Shown: piece after piece, positions 16,291 through 24,796 of the stretch
How the letters are laid out: each line of letters begins with the position of its first letter
Position numbering within the stretch: position 1 is the stretch's first letter
DNA from: Pseudokineococcus lusitanus
Lineage (GTDB): Bacteria; Actinomycetota; Actinomycetes; Actinomycetales; Quadrisphaeraceae
Length of the DNA: 64,000 bases
Assembly (NCBI RefSeq): GCF_003751265.1
Contig: NZ_RJKN01000003.1
Location: forward strand, 1 to 64,000
Direction: 5' to 3'
Translations under genes and position numbers: made by a program
The notes under the pieces: model-generated
The model's database searches: none
Told to the model about the DNA's origin: nothing
What the model saw: only the letters and a program-made list of their open reading frames with translations

Positions 16291-16791
16291 ATGGTGCTCG
16301 CCGGGCTGCCCGCTCCGCTGCGGCGGCTCCTCGCCGGACGCCCGACCCCGTCGGCCGAGGTGCTGCGCTTCCTCGTCGTCGGCGGGACCGGCTTCGTCGT
16401 CGACGTCGGCCTCTTCACGCTCCTGCGCCTCGGGCCGCTCGACGGCCACCCGCTGACCGCCAAGGTGCTCTCGACGGCGGCCGCGGTCGTCGTCACCTGG
16501 CTGGGCAACCGGACGTGGACGTGGGGGCACCGCGCCCGGGCGTCCACCCGCCGCGAGCTCGCCCTCTACGTGGCCGCGAGCGTGGGCGGGATGCTCGTCG
16601 CCCTCGCCTGCCTCTACGTCTCCCACTACGTGCTCGGCTTCCGCAGCGTCCTCGCCGACAACGTGGCGGCCAACGGCGTCGGCCTCGTGCTCGGCACCGC
16701 CTTCCGCTTCGTCGCCTACCGCACGGTCGTCTTCCGCGACCGGCCCGACGGCGTGGCGCGCGATCCGGCCGGGCGCCGGGGGCCGGCGTGA
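16291..16791 (+). CDS. GtrA-like four-helix membrane protein
   Basis: Product of 166 residues with four membrane helices (about 26-46, 56-75, 88-110, 120-142), as in GtrA/DPMS3 proteins. Typical motifs: LRFLVVGGTGFVVDVGLF at the first helix, TWLGNRTWTW after the second, and AFRFVAYRTVVF at the end. These proteins assist polyprenyl-phosphate sugar synthesis or flipping. Here the gene overlaps the next one by 4 bp (GTGA), and that gene encodes a polyprenol-phosphate glycosyltransferase, so they probably form one functional unit. A similar gene lies near purK in mycobacteria. Confidence 0.9.
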   Translation: MVLAGLPAPLRRLLAGRPTPSAEVLRFLVVGGTGFVVDVGLFTLLRLGPLDGHPLTAKVLSTAAAVVVTWLGNRTWTWGHRARASTRRELALYVAASVGGMLVALACLYVSHYVLGFRSVLADNVAANGVGLVLGTAFRFVAYRTVVFRDRPDGVARDPAGRRGPA

Positions 16792-17546
16792 GCGGCCCCG
16801 ACGGCGCGGCCCCGCGGACGCTCGTCGTCGTCCCCGTCTACGACGAGGAGCCGACGATCCGGCGCCTGCTCGACGAGGTGCTCGCCGCCGCACCGGAGGT
16901 CGACGTGCTCGTCGTCGACGACGCCAGCCCGGACGGCACGGGCGACGTCGTCGCCGCCCGGCCCGAGCCCGCCGTCCACCTCCTGCGGCGCGCGGGCAAG
17001 GACGGCCTGGGCGCGGCGTACCGCGCCGGCTTCGCGTGGGCGCTCGCGCACGGGTACGACGTCGTCGTCCAGATGGACGCCGACCTCTCCCACCCGCCCG
17101 CCCGGCTGCCCGCCCTCCTCGCTGCCGTCGCCGACGGCGCCGACCTCGCCATCGGCTCCCGCTACGCGCCGGGCGGCGGCACGAGCGGCTGGTCCCGGCG
17201 CCGGGAGGTGCTGTCGCGCACCGGTAACGCCTACGTGCGCCGCGTCCTGGGCCTGCGCGTCCACGACGCCACGGCGGGCTACCGCGCCTTCCGGGCCCCG
17301 CTGCTCGAGCGCGTCGACGCCCTCGGGACCCGGTCCAACGGGTACTGCCTGCAGGTCGAGACGACCTTGCGCGCCGTCCGGGCGGGCGCCCGGGTCGAGG
17401 AGGTGCCGATCGTCTTCGTCGAGCGTGTCGCGGGCCGCTCCAAGATGGACGTCGGCATCGTCGTCGAGACGCTCGCCCGGGTCACCGGCTGGGGCCTGCG
17501 CGACCGGCTGGCCCGCCGCCGCGCCGCCCTCCCCCGGTCTTCGTAG
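16788..17546 (+). CDS. Polyprenol-phosphate mannosyltransferase-like GT2
   Basis: Product of 252 residues, DPM1-type. It should load a sugar (mannose in the best-known case) from a GDP-sugar onto polyprenyl phosphate at the cytoplasmic face. Motifs: LVVVPVYDEEPTIRRLLDEV (start of the GT-A fold), VVDDASPDGTGD, KDGLGAAYRAGF, QMDADLSHPP (DxD at about residue 93) and IGSRYAPGG, then VEEVPIVFVERVAGRSKM. It lacks its own membrane helices, consistent with pairing to the GtrA protein. The stop codon lies inside a long hairpin. Confidence 0.92.
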   Translation: MSGPDGAAPRTLVVVPVYDEEPTIRRLLDEVLAAAPEVDVLVVDDASPDGTGDVVAARPEPAVHLLRRAGKDGLGAAYRAGFAWALAHGYDVVVQMDADLSHPPARLPALLAAVADGADLAIGSRYAPGGGTSGWSRRREVLSRTGNAYVRRVLGLRVHDATAGYRAFRAPLLERVDALGTRSNGYCLQVETTLRAVRAGARVEEVPIVFVERVAGRSKMDVGIVVETLARVTGWGLRDRLARRRAALPRSS

Positions 17547-17586
17547 CCTTCCACCGCCCTCAGGGCCCCTGGAGGCTACGAAGACC
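17536..17586. terminator. Long convergent hairpin over a stop codon
   Basis: Arms GGTCTTCGTAGCC (17536-17548) and GGCTACGAAGACC (17574-17586) are perfect over 13 bp, extended after a one-base bulge by TCCA/TGGA and an inner CCCT/AGGG. The TAG stop of the glycosyltransferase (17544-17546) is in the left arm. The facing adenylate cyclase gene ends at 17651. Confidence 0.75.
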
Positions 17587-17650
17587 ACTGCCGGGGCGCC
17601 GGACGTCGGGCGCCGGCGGGTCGGGCGGGCAGGGGTCAGGCGGGCAGGGG

Positions 17651-18796
17651 TCAGGCGGGGGCGTCCGGGCGCTCGGCGAGGCCCTCGAGGCGCACGAGGT
17701 CGCCGTCGTCGTGGTCGGCGGCCGCCCCCTCGACGTCGTCGGGCAACGGGTCGCCCGCGCGGTGCAGCAGCCACGGCCGGACCGGGCCGAGACCGCGCAG
17801 CTCGCGCTCGCGCAGCGGGGCGACGGCGAGGTCGCCGGCGGTCCCGCGCAGGAGGCACGCCGTCGTGTCGTCGGCGAGGACGGTGCCGGGCTGGGCGATG
17901 GCGGTCAGCCGGGACGCGCGGTTGACGGGCGTGCCGAAGAGGTCGCCGAGGCGTGCGACCACCTGGCCCGTCGCGACGCCGACCCGCACGGGCGGCAGCT
18001 CCGGGTCCGCCCGCATCGCCTCGGCGAGGCCCAGGGCGGTGCTCGCGCCGGGCTCGCCGGGGGCGCAGGCGAAGAGGACCTCGTCGCCGATCATCGTGAT
18101 GACCCGGCCGCCGTGGCGGCCGACGACGTCGGTGGCCGTCAGCTCGAAGCGCTGCACGAGCCGCCCCAGCTCGGCCTCGGAGAGCCGGCTCGTCATCGAG
18201 GTGAAGGAGACGATGTCGGCGAAGCCCACGGTGCGCTCGACGGTGGGGACGTCGCTCGCGGCGAGGCCGTCGGCCGCCAGCTGGTCCAGCGCCGAGGCGA
18301 GGTGGCGCCGCCACGTGTAGTCGAGGAGCGGCTGCAGGTCCTCGACGAGCTTGACGAGCAGCGGCGGGACGCGGTCGGCCGAGCCGGTCTCCTCGAGCAG
18401 CTGCTGGACGTGCCACGACGCGAGCCGGTCCATCGTCCGGCCGATGGCCCGCGCCAGCTCGAGGGCGAGGTCCTCGCCGAGGCGGACCTCGTCGACGAGC
18501 CGGGTGACGCGCGTGAGCGCGTCCACGTCGAGCTGGGTGAAGGCCGGCACGGAGGACTCGACGTTCGGCAGGCCGAGCACCCGCCAGAGCCGCCGGGCGT
18601 CGCGCAGCCGGACGCCCGCCGCCGTGGCGACGTCGCGCCGGGACAGGACCGGCTCCCCGCCGAGCAACGAGCGCTCGGCCTCCAGCGCTGCGCTGCCGAG
18701 CGAGCCCGCGCGGCGGTCCGCCGGACGGCCGCCGTCTCCCCCGTCGGGCCCGTCGGGCCCGTCGTGCGCGTCCTCGTGCTCCGGTCCCGCGCTCAC
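17651..18796 (-). CDS. Class III adenylate cyclase, Rv1264-like
   Basis: Product of 381 residues with no membrane segment. Residues about 45-160 (SRRDVATAAGVRLRDARRLW ... WHVQQLLEE) resemble the pH-sensing regulatory domain of the M. tuberculosis Rv1264 cyclase. The catalytic domain (about 190-350) has FADIVSFTSM (first metal Asp), MIGDEVLFA (second metal Asp) and GTPVNRASRL (transition-state Asn and Arg). The Lys that usually selects ATP (K in KxIGD) reads Thr here (ITMIGD), so substrate or activity may differ. Coupled to birA by a 4-bp overlap, an unexpected partner. Confidence 0.88.
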   Translation of the reverse strand: MSAGPEHEDAHDGPDGPDGGDGGRPADRRAGSLGSAALEAERSLLGGEPVLSRRDVATAAGVRLRDARRLWRVLGLPNVESSVPAFTQLDVDALTRVTRLVDEVRLGEDLALELARAIGRTMDRLASWHVQQLLEETGSADRVPPLLVKLVEDLQPLLDYTWRRHLASALDQLAADGLAASDVPTVERTVGFADIVSFTSMTSRLSEAELGRLVQRFELTATDVVGRHGGRVITMIGDEVLFACAPGEPGASTALGLAEAMRADPELPPVRVGVATGQVVARLGDLFGTPVNRASRLTAIAQPGTVLADDTTACLLRGTAGDLAVAPLRERELRGLGPVRPWLLHRAGDPLPDDVEGAAADHDDGDLVRLEGLAERPDAPA

Positions 18797-19839
18797 GACG
18801 TGGCCCCGGGCCGGACGTGGACGACGTCGCCCGCGGTGACCGTGCGCAGCCCGTCCGCGGTCCGGACGACGAGGGCGCCGTCCGCGTCGAGCTCCTCGGC
18901 CACGCCCTCCACGACCTCGTCGCCCGGCAGCGTCACGCGGACGGGCTCCCCGAGCGTCGAGCAGACCTCGCGGACGGGGTCGGTGAGCGCGGCGAGGGCG
19001 GCGGGGTCGGGGGCCCCGGGGGACGCGACGGCGTCCCAGCTCCCACGCAGGTCCGCCAGGCGACGCAGCAGCGCGCGCAGGAGGACGTCGCGGTCGGTCG
19101 TGGCCGCCCCGGCGAGCCGCAGGGACGTCACGCCCTCGGCCGGGAGCTCGTCCCGGCGCAGGTCGACGTCGAGGCCGACGCCGAGGACGACGACGGGCCC
19201 GGCGTCCCCGGGGACGCCCCGGGCCGGCGGGACGACCTCCGCGAGCAGCCCGCAGACCTTGCCCGTGCTGCCCGGCTCGCCGTCGCCGCCGGCCAGCGGG
19301 ACGAGGACGTCGTTGGGCCACTTGAGGACCGCCTGCAGCCCGGCGTGCCGGCGCAGGACCTGGACGACGGCGAGGCCGCCGAGCAGCGGGAGCCACGTCA
19401 GCAGGCCGGCCGCGGCGGGCGGCGTGCGCAGGAGGACCGACAGCGTGAGCGCCCCGCGGGGCGGCGTCGTGAAGGTGCGGCCGCGACGTCCCCGGCCGGC
19501 GCTCTGGTGCTCGGCGACGAGCACGGCGAGGTCCGGCGGCCCGGCGGTCCCGGCGGCGTCCGCGGCCCGGACCCGGGCGGCCAGCTCGGTGCTCGTCGAG
19601 GGCAGCTCCGCCACGACGTCGAGGGCGCCGAGCGGTCCGGCGGGCGCGACGAGCGCGCCGCGCAGGGCCTCGGCGCGCAGCGGGGGGCGGCCCAGGTCGC
19701 CCCAGACGGCCCGGCGGGCGGCGTCCGCGGCGGCCCCGGTGGTCCGGGCGGTCCAGGTGGTCGGCGGAGCACCGCTGCCGCCGCCGGGGAGGTCCGCGGC
19801 CGCGGACGGCGGCCGGTCCTCCGGCGGTGCGCTCCCCAC
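18793..19839 (-). CDS. birA: Biotin-[acetyl-CoA-carboxylase] ligase
   Basis: Product of 348 residues. It activates biotin as biotinyl-AMP and attaches it to the carboxylase biotin carrier domain. Motifs: [22 protein letters not shown] (biotinyl-AMP loop, about 112-124), [20 protein letters not shown] and KVCGLLAEV, then a C-terminal SH3-like domain. There is no helix-turn-helix start, so it is a group I enzyme that does not repress transcription. An ~65-residue N-terminal extension is Ala/Pro-rich. It diverges from accD, its pathway partner. GTG start with TACCCT 6 nt upstream, no Shine-Dalgarno. Confidence 0.94.
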   Translation of the reverse strand: MGSAPPEDRPPSAAADLPGGGSGAPPTTWTARTTGAAADAARRAVWGDLGRPPLRAEALRGALVAPAGPLGALDVVAELPSTSTELAARVRAADAAGTAGPPDLAVLVAEHQSAGRGRRGRTFTTPPRGALTLSVLLRTPPAAAGLLTWLPLLGGLAVVQVLRRHAGLQAVLKWPNDVLVPLAGGDGEPGSTGKVCGLLAEVVPPARGVPGDAGPVVVLGVGLDVDLRRDELPAEGVTSLRLAGAATTDRDVLLRALLRRLADLRGSWDAVASPGAPDPAALAALTDPVREVCSTLGEPVRVTLPGDEVVEGVAEELDADGALVVRTADGLRTVTAGDVVHVRPGATS

Positions 19840-19991
19840 GGCGCCAGGGTAGGCGCACTACAGTCGCGCTCCGTCGTGCCCCGCGGGGCGGTCGCCCCCG
19901 GCGCCACCGCCGCACGCGCGCCGTCCCACCGGTGGCGGCCGGAGACGCCGGTCCCACCCGCACCGTGCCGCCGTCCCCCGGGAGGACCCCC
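19840..19991. promoter_or_regulatory. Divergent birA/accD promoter region
   Basis: TACCCT on the minus strand (19851-19846) lies 6 nt before the birA GTG. TACAGT on the plus strand (19859-19864) would start the accD mRNA about 120 nt upstream of its GTG, which has GGGAGGA. Thus birA looks leaderless while accD has a long leader. The 120-nt leader has many short inverted repeats but no recognised riboswitch. Confidence 0.45.
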
Positions 19992-21614
19992 GTGCCGCCG
20001 TCCGTCCCCGCCCCCGAGCCCGTCTCCTCCACGGCTCCCCGCACGACCGCCGAGCGCCTCGCCGAGCTCGGCGAGCGGCTCGCGGCCGCCGAGCAGCCGG
20101 GCTCCGCCCGCGCCGTCGAGCGCCAGCACGCCAAGGGCAAGGGCACGGCGCGCGAGCGCCTGCTCGCCCTCGTCGACGAGGGCTCGTTCAGCGAGGTCGA
20201 CGCCCTGGCGCGGCACCGCTCCACGCAGTTCGGCCAGGACCGCAGCCGCCCGCCGGGCGACGGCGTCGTCGCCGGGCACGCGACCGTCGACGGCCGGCCG
20301 GTGGCGATCTTCAGCCAGGACGTCACCGTCTTCGGCGGCTCCCTCGGCGAGGTCTACGGCGAGAAGATCGTCAAGGTCCTCGACCACGCCGCGAAGGTCG
20401 GCTGCCCCGTCGTCGGCATCATCGAGGGCGGCGGCGCGCGCATCCAGGAGGGCGTCGTCTCCCTCGGGCTCTACGGCGAGATCTTCCGACGCAACACGCA
20501 CCTGTCCGGCGTCGTCCCGCAGATCTCCGTCGTCATGGGCGCCGCGGCCGGCGGCCACGTCTACTCCCCCGCCCTCACCGACGTCGTCGTCATGGTCGAG
20601 GGCACCTCGCAGATGTTCATCACCGGCCCGGACGTCATCCGCACCGTGACGGGCGAGGACGTGACGATGGAGGAGCTGGGCGGCGCGCGGACGCACAACA
20701 CCCGCAGCGGCAGCGCGCACCACCTGGCGGCCGACGAGACGTCCGCCCTCGAGTACGTCCGCGACCTGCTCGCGCACCTGCCGAGCAACAACCTCGCCGA
20801 GGCGCCCGTCGTCCCGCCGGAGGAGCCGCGCGACCTGGCCACGACCGAGGCCGACCTCGAGCTCGACACCCTCGTGCCCGACGCCGCGTCGGCGCCGTAC
20901 GACATGCACCACGTCGTGGAGCACCTGCTCGACGACGGCGACTTCCTCGAGCTCGGCGAGCTCTTCGCGCCCAACATCATCTGCGGCTTCGGCCGCGTCG
21001 AGGGCCGCTCCGTCGGCGTCGTCGCCAACCAGCCGCTGCAGCTGGCGGGCTGCCTCGACATCGACGCGAGCGAGAAGGCCGCGCGCTTCGTGCGCATGTG
21101 CGACGCGTTCAACGTGCCCGTGCTCACGCTCGTCGACGTCCCGGGCTTCCTCCCCGGCACCGACCAGGAGTACGGCGGGATCATCCGGCGCGGCGCCAAG
21201 CTCATCTACGCCTACGCCGAGGCCACGGTGCCGCTCGTCACCGTCGTCACGCGCAAGGCCTACGGCGGCGCCTACATCGTCATGGCCTCAAAGCACCTCG
21301 GCGCCGACGTCAACCTCGCGTGGCCGACGGCGCAGGTCGCCGTCATGGGCTCGCAGGGGGCGACGAACATCGTCCAGCGCAGCCGCCTCAAGGCCGCGCA
21401 GGAGGCCGGCGAGGACGTCGAGGCGCTGCGCGGCGAGCTCGTCGCCGAGTACGAGGACACGCTGCTCAACCCGTGGATCGCCGCCGAGCGCGGCTACGTC
21501 GACGCCGTCGTGGCGCCGTCGTCCACGCGGGCCGAGGTCGTCCGGGCGCTGCGGGCGCTGCGGGGCAAGCGGCAGCAGCTGCCGGCCAAGAAGCACGGGA
21601 ACATCCCGCTGTGA
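19992..21614 (+). CDS. accD: Acyl-CoA carboxylase beta (carboxyltransferase) subunit
   Basis: Product of 540 residues, AccD5/PccB type. It moves CO2 from carboxybiotin to an acyl-CoA, probably propionyl- or acetyl-CoA, feeding fatty acid and methyl-branched lipid synthesis. N-domain: [52 protein letters not shown] and [15 protein letters not shown]-domain: [37 protein letters not shown] and QGATNIV, then the end AKKHGNIPL. The specificity residue was not assigned. GTG 19992 was picked for its ribosome site. It overlaps accE by 4 bp; the alpha subunit is at 33615. Confidence 0.95.
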   Translation: MPPSVPAPEPVSSTAPRTTAERLAELGERLAAAEQPGSARAVERQHAKGKGTARERLLALVDEGSFSEVDALARHRSTQFGQDRSRPPGDGVVAGHATVDGRPVAIFSQDVTVFGGSLGEVYGEKIVKVLDHAAKVGCPVVGIIEGGGARIQEGVVSLGLYGEIFRRNTHLSGVVPQISVVMGAAAGGHVYSPALTDVVVMVEGTSQMFITGPDVIRTVTGEDVTMEELGGARTHNTRSGSAHHLAADETSALEYVRDLLAHLPSNNLAEAPVVPPEEPRDLATTEADLELDTLVPDAASAPYDMHHVVEHLLDDGDFLELGELFAPNIICGFGRVEGRSVGVVANQPLQLAGCLDIDASEKAARFVRMCDAFNVPVLTLVDVPGFLPGTDQEYGGIIRRGAKLIYAYAEATVPLVTVVTRKAYGGAYIVMASKHLGADVNLAWPTAQVAVMGSQGATNIVQRSRLKAAQEAGEDVEALRGELVAEYEDTLLNPWIAAERGYVDAVVAPSSTRAEVVRALRALRGKRQQLPAKKHGNIPL

Positions 21615-21868
21615 GCCCGGCGGAGGGGACGCCGGACGACGGCCTCGTCACCACGCCCGACGGCGCGCCGCTGCTCCGGGTCGTCAGCGGCGACCCGGAC
21701 GGCGACGAGCTGGCCGCCGTCGTGGCGGTCGTGGCCGCGGCCCTCACGGTGCCGGCCGCCGAGGGACCGCCGCCGCCCGTCGACCGCTGGGGCGACCCGG
21801 CGCACCGCCTCGGGGCACGTGTCCCGGGGCCGGACGCCTGGCGCACGAGCGCGTGGGCCGCGCGGTGA
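21611..21868 (+). CDS. accE: Acyl-CoA carboxylase epsilon subunit
   Basis: Product of 85 residues, overlapping accD and the next gene by 4 bp on both sides. The start [20 protein letters not shown] and the end DRWGDPAHR ... DAWRTSAWA are characteristic of actinobacterial AccE5-type epsilon subunits, which bind and stabilise the alpha-beta carboxylase complex. Such proteins are short, poorly conserved and often missed. Assignment rests on this pattern and the immediate AccD neighbour. Confidence 0.9.
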   Translation: MSPAEGTPDDGLVTTPDGAPLLRVVSGDPDGDELAAVVAVVAAALTVPAAEGPPPPVDRWGDPAHRLGARVPGPDAWRTSAWAAR

Positions 21869-23994
21869 GCGCCGCGCCCCGGGCCGGCCGGCTCGTCGCC
21901 GTGCTCGCGCTCGTCCTCGCCCCGCTGCTCGCGCTCGCGCCCGCCGCCGCGGCCGCCGAGCCCTTCGCCCTGCCGAGCCAGGTGACCGACGAGGTGGGCG
22001 CCTTCGCCGGCGAGGAGGCCGCCGTCCAGGACTCGCTCGACGAGCTGGCCGACCGCGCCGGGATCGTCCTCTTCGTCGTCGCCGTGGACGACTTCTCGGG
22101 CAGCGACGGGCAGTCGTGGGCGCAGGAGACGGGCGAGCTGTCGAACCTCGGCTCCTCCAACGCCGTCTTCGCGGTCGCGACGACCGAGCGCAGCTACGGC
22201 ACCGCGGCGTCCGTGGACACGGGCGCCGCCGACGCCGCGGCCCTCGACCGCCTCCGCGACGAGGACTGGGCGGGCGCGGTCCAGGCCTTCGCCGACACCC
22301 TCGGCGACACGGCGACCGGGAGCGCCGGCGGCGCCGTCGGCCAGGGCGACGGCGCGACGTCGGGCGGCTCGTCCGGCTCCGGCTCCGGCTCCGGCTCCTC
22401 GCCGCTCGGCGTCCTCGTCGTCCTCCTCCTCGTGGCCGTGGGTGTCGCCGTCGTCGTGTCCCTCGTGCGGTCGCGCCGGCAGGCAGCCACCGCCGGCGGC
22501 TCCGGCCGGCCCGCCGCAGCCGGCCGGGGCGGCCGGGGCGGCCGCGGCGGCCCGCCGCCCGAGCCCCTGCCCGACCTCGAGCGGCGCGCCGGCTCGGCGC
22601 TCGTCGCCGTCGACGACGCCGTCATGACCTCCGCGACGGAGGTCGAGTTCGCCCGCGCCGAGTTCGGCGACGAGGCCGTCGTCCCCTTCGAGCAGGCCCT
22701 CGCCGGGGCGCGGGAGGACCTCGCCGGGGCCTTCGCCGCGCGCCGCCGGGCCGACGGCGAGGGCGGGACGCCGCCCGACGAGGCGACCCGTCGGGCCGCC
22801 CTCGCCGAGGTCCTCGAGCGCTGCGGCCGCGCGGACGCCGCCCTCGACGAGCAGTCCGACGCCTTCGACGCCCTGCGCGACCTCGGCCGCCGGGCCGGCG
22901 AGGTGCTCGCGGCGCGCGAGGCCGACCTGCCCGCCCTCCGCGGGCGCCTCGACGAGGAGCGGACCCGGCTGGTCCGCCTCGCCGAGCGGTACGCCGACTC
23001 CGCCCGCGAGAACGTCGCGCAGGCGCCGGAGCAGGCCGCCGCGTCGCTGGACCTCCTCGAGGACGAGGTGGAGGCCGGCCGCGCCGCCGTCGCCGCCGGC
23101 GACAGCGGGGCCGCCGCCCTGGCGGTGCGCGGCGCCGACCAGGCCGCCGAGCGCGCCCGGGTGCTGCTCGACGGCGTCGCCGCCCGCGAGCGGGACCTCG
23201 CCGAGGCCGAGCAGCACCTCGCCGACGCCCGGGCCGAGACCGAGCAGGACCTCGCCGAGGCGCAGGCGCTGCTGGACGGCGGTGACCGCCGCACGGCCGC
23301 CGCCCGCGACCTCGGCCCGCTGCTGGCCCGAGCCCGCGCCGCCGTCGGCGAGGCGGAGGCGGCGCTCGGCGAGGGCCGCCGCGACCCGCTGCGCGCGCTG
23401 CGGCGCCTCGAGGAGGCCGACCAGGCCCTCGACGCCGCCCTGGCGGAGGTCCGCGAGAGCCGCCACCGGGAGCAGCGGGCCCGCGCGGGGCTCGAGCACG
23501 CGCTCGTCGCCGCGCGGTCCGAGGTCGCCTCCGCGCGCGACGTCCTCACGTCGTTGCGCGGCGGGGTGGGCCCCGAGGCGCGCCGGCTCCAGCGGGAGGC
23601 CGAGGACGCGCTGCGGCAGGCCGTGGACCTGGCCGACGTCGACCCCGTCGCCGCCCTCGCCCTCGCCCGCCGCGCCGACGAGCGCGCCGAGCAGGCGGTG
23701 GCGCTCGTCCGCGAGGACCTCGACCGGCGCGGGCCCTGGGACGGCGGCGGCTACGGCGGCTGGGGCGGCGGGCACCGCGGGCGCGGCAGCTCCGCGGAGG
23801 CGGCCGTCATCGGCGGCATCCTCGGCGCCGTGCTGTCCGGCGGCGGCCACCGCGGCGGTGGTGGCTTCGGCGGAGGCGGGTTCGGCGGCGGGGGCTTCGG
23901 CGGCGGCGGCGGGGGCTTCGGCGGTTCGGGCGGCGGGGGCGGCTTCGGGGGCGGCGGCGGCTTCGGCGGCTCGGGCGGCGGCGGCCGGTTCTGA
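21865..23994 (+). CDS. Large TPM-domain membrane protein with coiled coil and glycine-rich tail
   Basis: Product of 709 residues. Signal peptide 1-32, then a TPM domain (about 35-150: VTDEVGAFAGEEAAVQDSLD, GIVLFVVAVDDFSG, ERSYGTAASVD), a Gly/Ser linker, and one membrane helix (PLGVLVVLLLVAVGVAVVVSLV). Residues about 225-610 are long Ala/Glu/Arg helices that should form coiled coils inside the cell. The last ~70 are almost only Gly with Phe and Ser (GGGGFGGG repeats). TPM proteins act in photosystem repair in plants and are mostly uncharacterised in bacteria. The start overlaps accE (GTGA) and the stop touches the next gene, so it may be co-expressed with the carboxylase. Confidence 0.85.
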   Translation: MSAAPRAGRLVAVLALVLAPLLALAPAAAAAEPFALPSQVTDEVGAFAGEEAAVQDSLDELADRAGIVLFVVAVDDFSGSDGQSWAQETGELSNLGSSNAVFAVATTERSYGTAASVDTGAADAAALDRLRDEDWAGAVQAFADTLGDTATGSAGGAVGQGDGATSGGSSGSGSGSGSSPLGVLVVLLLVAVGVAVVVSLVRSRRQAATAGGSGRPAAAGRGGRGGRGGPPPEPLPDLERRAGSALVAVDDAVMTSATEVEFARAEFGDEAVVPFEQALAGAREDLAGAFAARRRADGEGGTPPDEATRRAALAEVLERCGRADAALDEQSDAFDALRDLGRRAGEVLAAREADLPALRGRLDEERTRLVRLAERYADSARENVAQAPEQAAASLDLLEDEVEAGRAAVAAGDSGAAALAVRGADQAAERARVLLDGVAARERDLAEAEQHLADARAETEQDLAEAQALLDGGDRRTAAARDLGPLLARARAAVGEAEAALGEGRRDPLRALRRLEEADQALDAALAEVRESRHREQRARAGLEHALVAARSEVASARDVLTSLRGGVGPEARRLQREAEDALRQAVDLADVDPVAALALARRADERAEQAVALVREDLDRRGPWDGGGYGGWGGGHRGRGSSAEAAVIGGILGAVLSGGGHRGGGGFGGGGFGGGGFGGGGGGFGGSGGGGGFGGGGGFGGSGGGGRF

Positions 23995-24791
23995 TGGCGG
24001 CCGCGAGCCCCCGCGGCGAGGACGCCGCCGGAGGGCTGCTCGTCCTCGGCAAGATCACGAGCATCCTCGACGCCTTCACCCTCGCCCGGCCCGTCCTCAC
24101 CCCGGCCGAGCTGCGTGCGGCCACCGGCCTGCCCGCCTCGACGCTGCAGCGCCTCGTCGCCAACCTCGTCCAGCAGGGCTTCCTCGACCGCGCCGAGCAC
24201 GAGCGCCCGGGCGGCGTCCGCATCGGCGTCCGGATGGCCTACTGGGCGGCGCCGTCGGCCCGGGGCCTCGACCTCATCGACGTGGCGGCGCCCGTCCTGC
24301 GCGGGCTGCGCGACGCGACCGGCGAGACGGCGTGCCTGTTCCGCGTCGAGGGCCTGCACCGCGTGTGCGTCGCCCTCGCCGAGACCCGGCACGCGCTGCG
24401 CCGCGTGATGCGGGTCGGGATGGTGCTGCCCCTGCACGCGGGCTCGGCCGGCCGGGTGCTCCTCGCGCACGACGACGCGCTGCTGCGGCAGGTCCTCGAC
24501 GAGGACCTGCCCTCCCTGACGGACGTCACCATCACCGGCCGCGACGAGCTCGTCGCCGCCGTCCGCCGGGCCCGGGAGGACGGCGTCGCGGTGACCACGG
24601 GCGAGCGCGACAGCGGGGCGTCCGGCCTGTCCGCCCCGGTCGTCGACGCCGCCGGCGAGGTGGTCGCCGCCCTCACCCTCAGCGGGCCCGCGCTGCGGAT
24701 GACGCCGGGGTGGTGCGCCGAGCACGTCGACGCCGTCGTGGGGGCGGCCGAGCAGGTCACCCGGATGCTCGGGGGCCGGCCGCCCCGCTGA
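23994..24791 (+). CDS. IclR-family transcriptional regulator
   Basis: Product of 265 residues. Winged helix-turn-helix at about 15-80 (LTPAELRAATGLPASTLQRLVANLVQ, GFLDR). Effector domain at about 95-260 with RVMRVGMVLPLHAGSAGRVLLAHDD, GVAVTTGERDSGASGLSAPVVDAAGEVVAALTLSGPALR. ATG overlaps the TPM stop by one base. The next genes on the opposite strand encode HMG-CoA lyase, a CoA transferase and a permease. IclR proteins usually control adjacent catabolic operons, so that is the likely target. It converges on the lyase gene with only 5 bp between stops. Confidence 0.93.
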   Translation: MAAASPRGEDAAGGLLVLGKITSILDAFTLARPVLTPAELRAATGLPASTLQRLVANLVQQGFLDRAEHERPGGVRIGVRMAYWAAPSARGLDLIDVAAPVLRGLRDATGETACLFRVEGLHRVCVALAETRHALRRVMRVGMVLPLHAGSAGRVLLAHDDALLRQVLDEDLPSLTDVTITGRDELVAAVRRAREDGVAVTTGERDSGASGLSAPVVDAAGEVVAALTLSGPALRMTPGWCAEHVDAVVGAAEQVTRMLGGRPPR

Positions 24792-24796
24792 CCGCC

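Noticed and set aside
17536-17586. Hairpin as a mobile MITE end or REP element
   Set aside because: Single copy in the window, located exactly between convergent genes, and no target duplication seen; a terminator explains it.
19865-19991. Biotin or other riboswitch in the accD leader
   Set aside because: Short inverted repeats exist but no known aptamer core was recognised, and GC-rich leaders form such repeats by chance.
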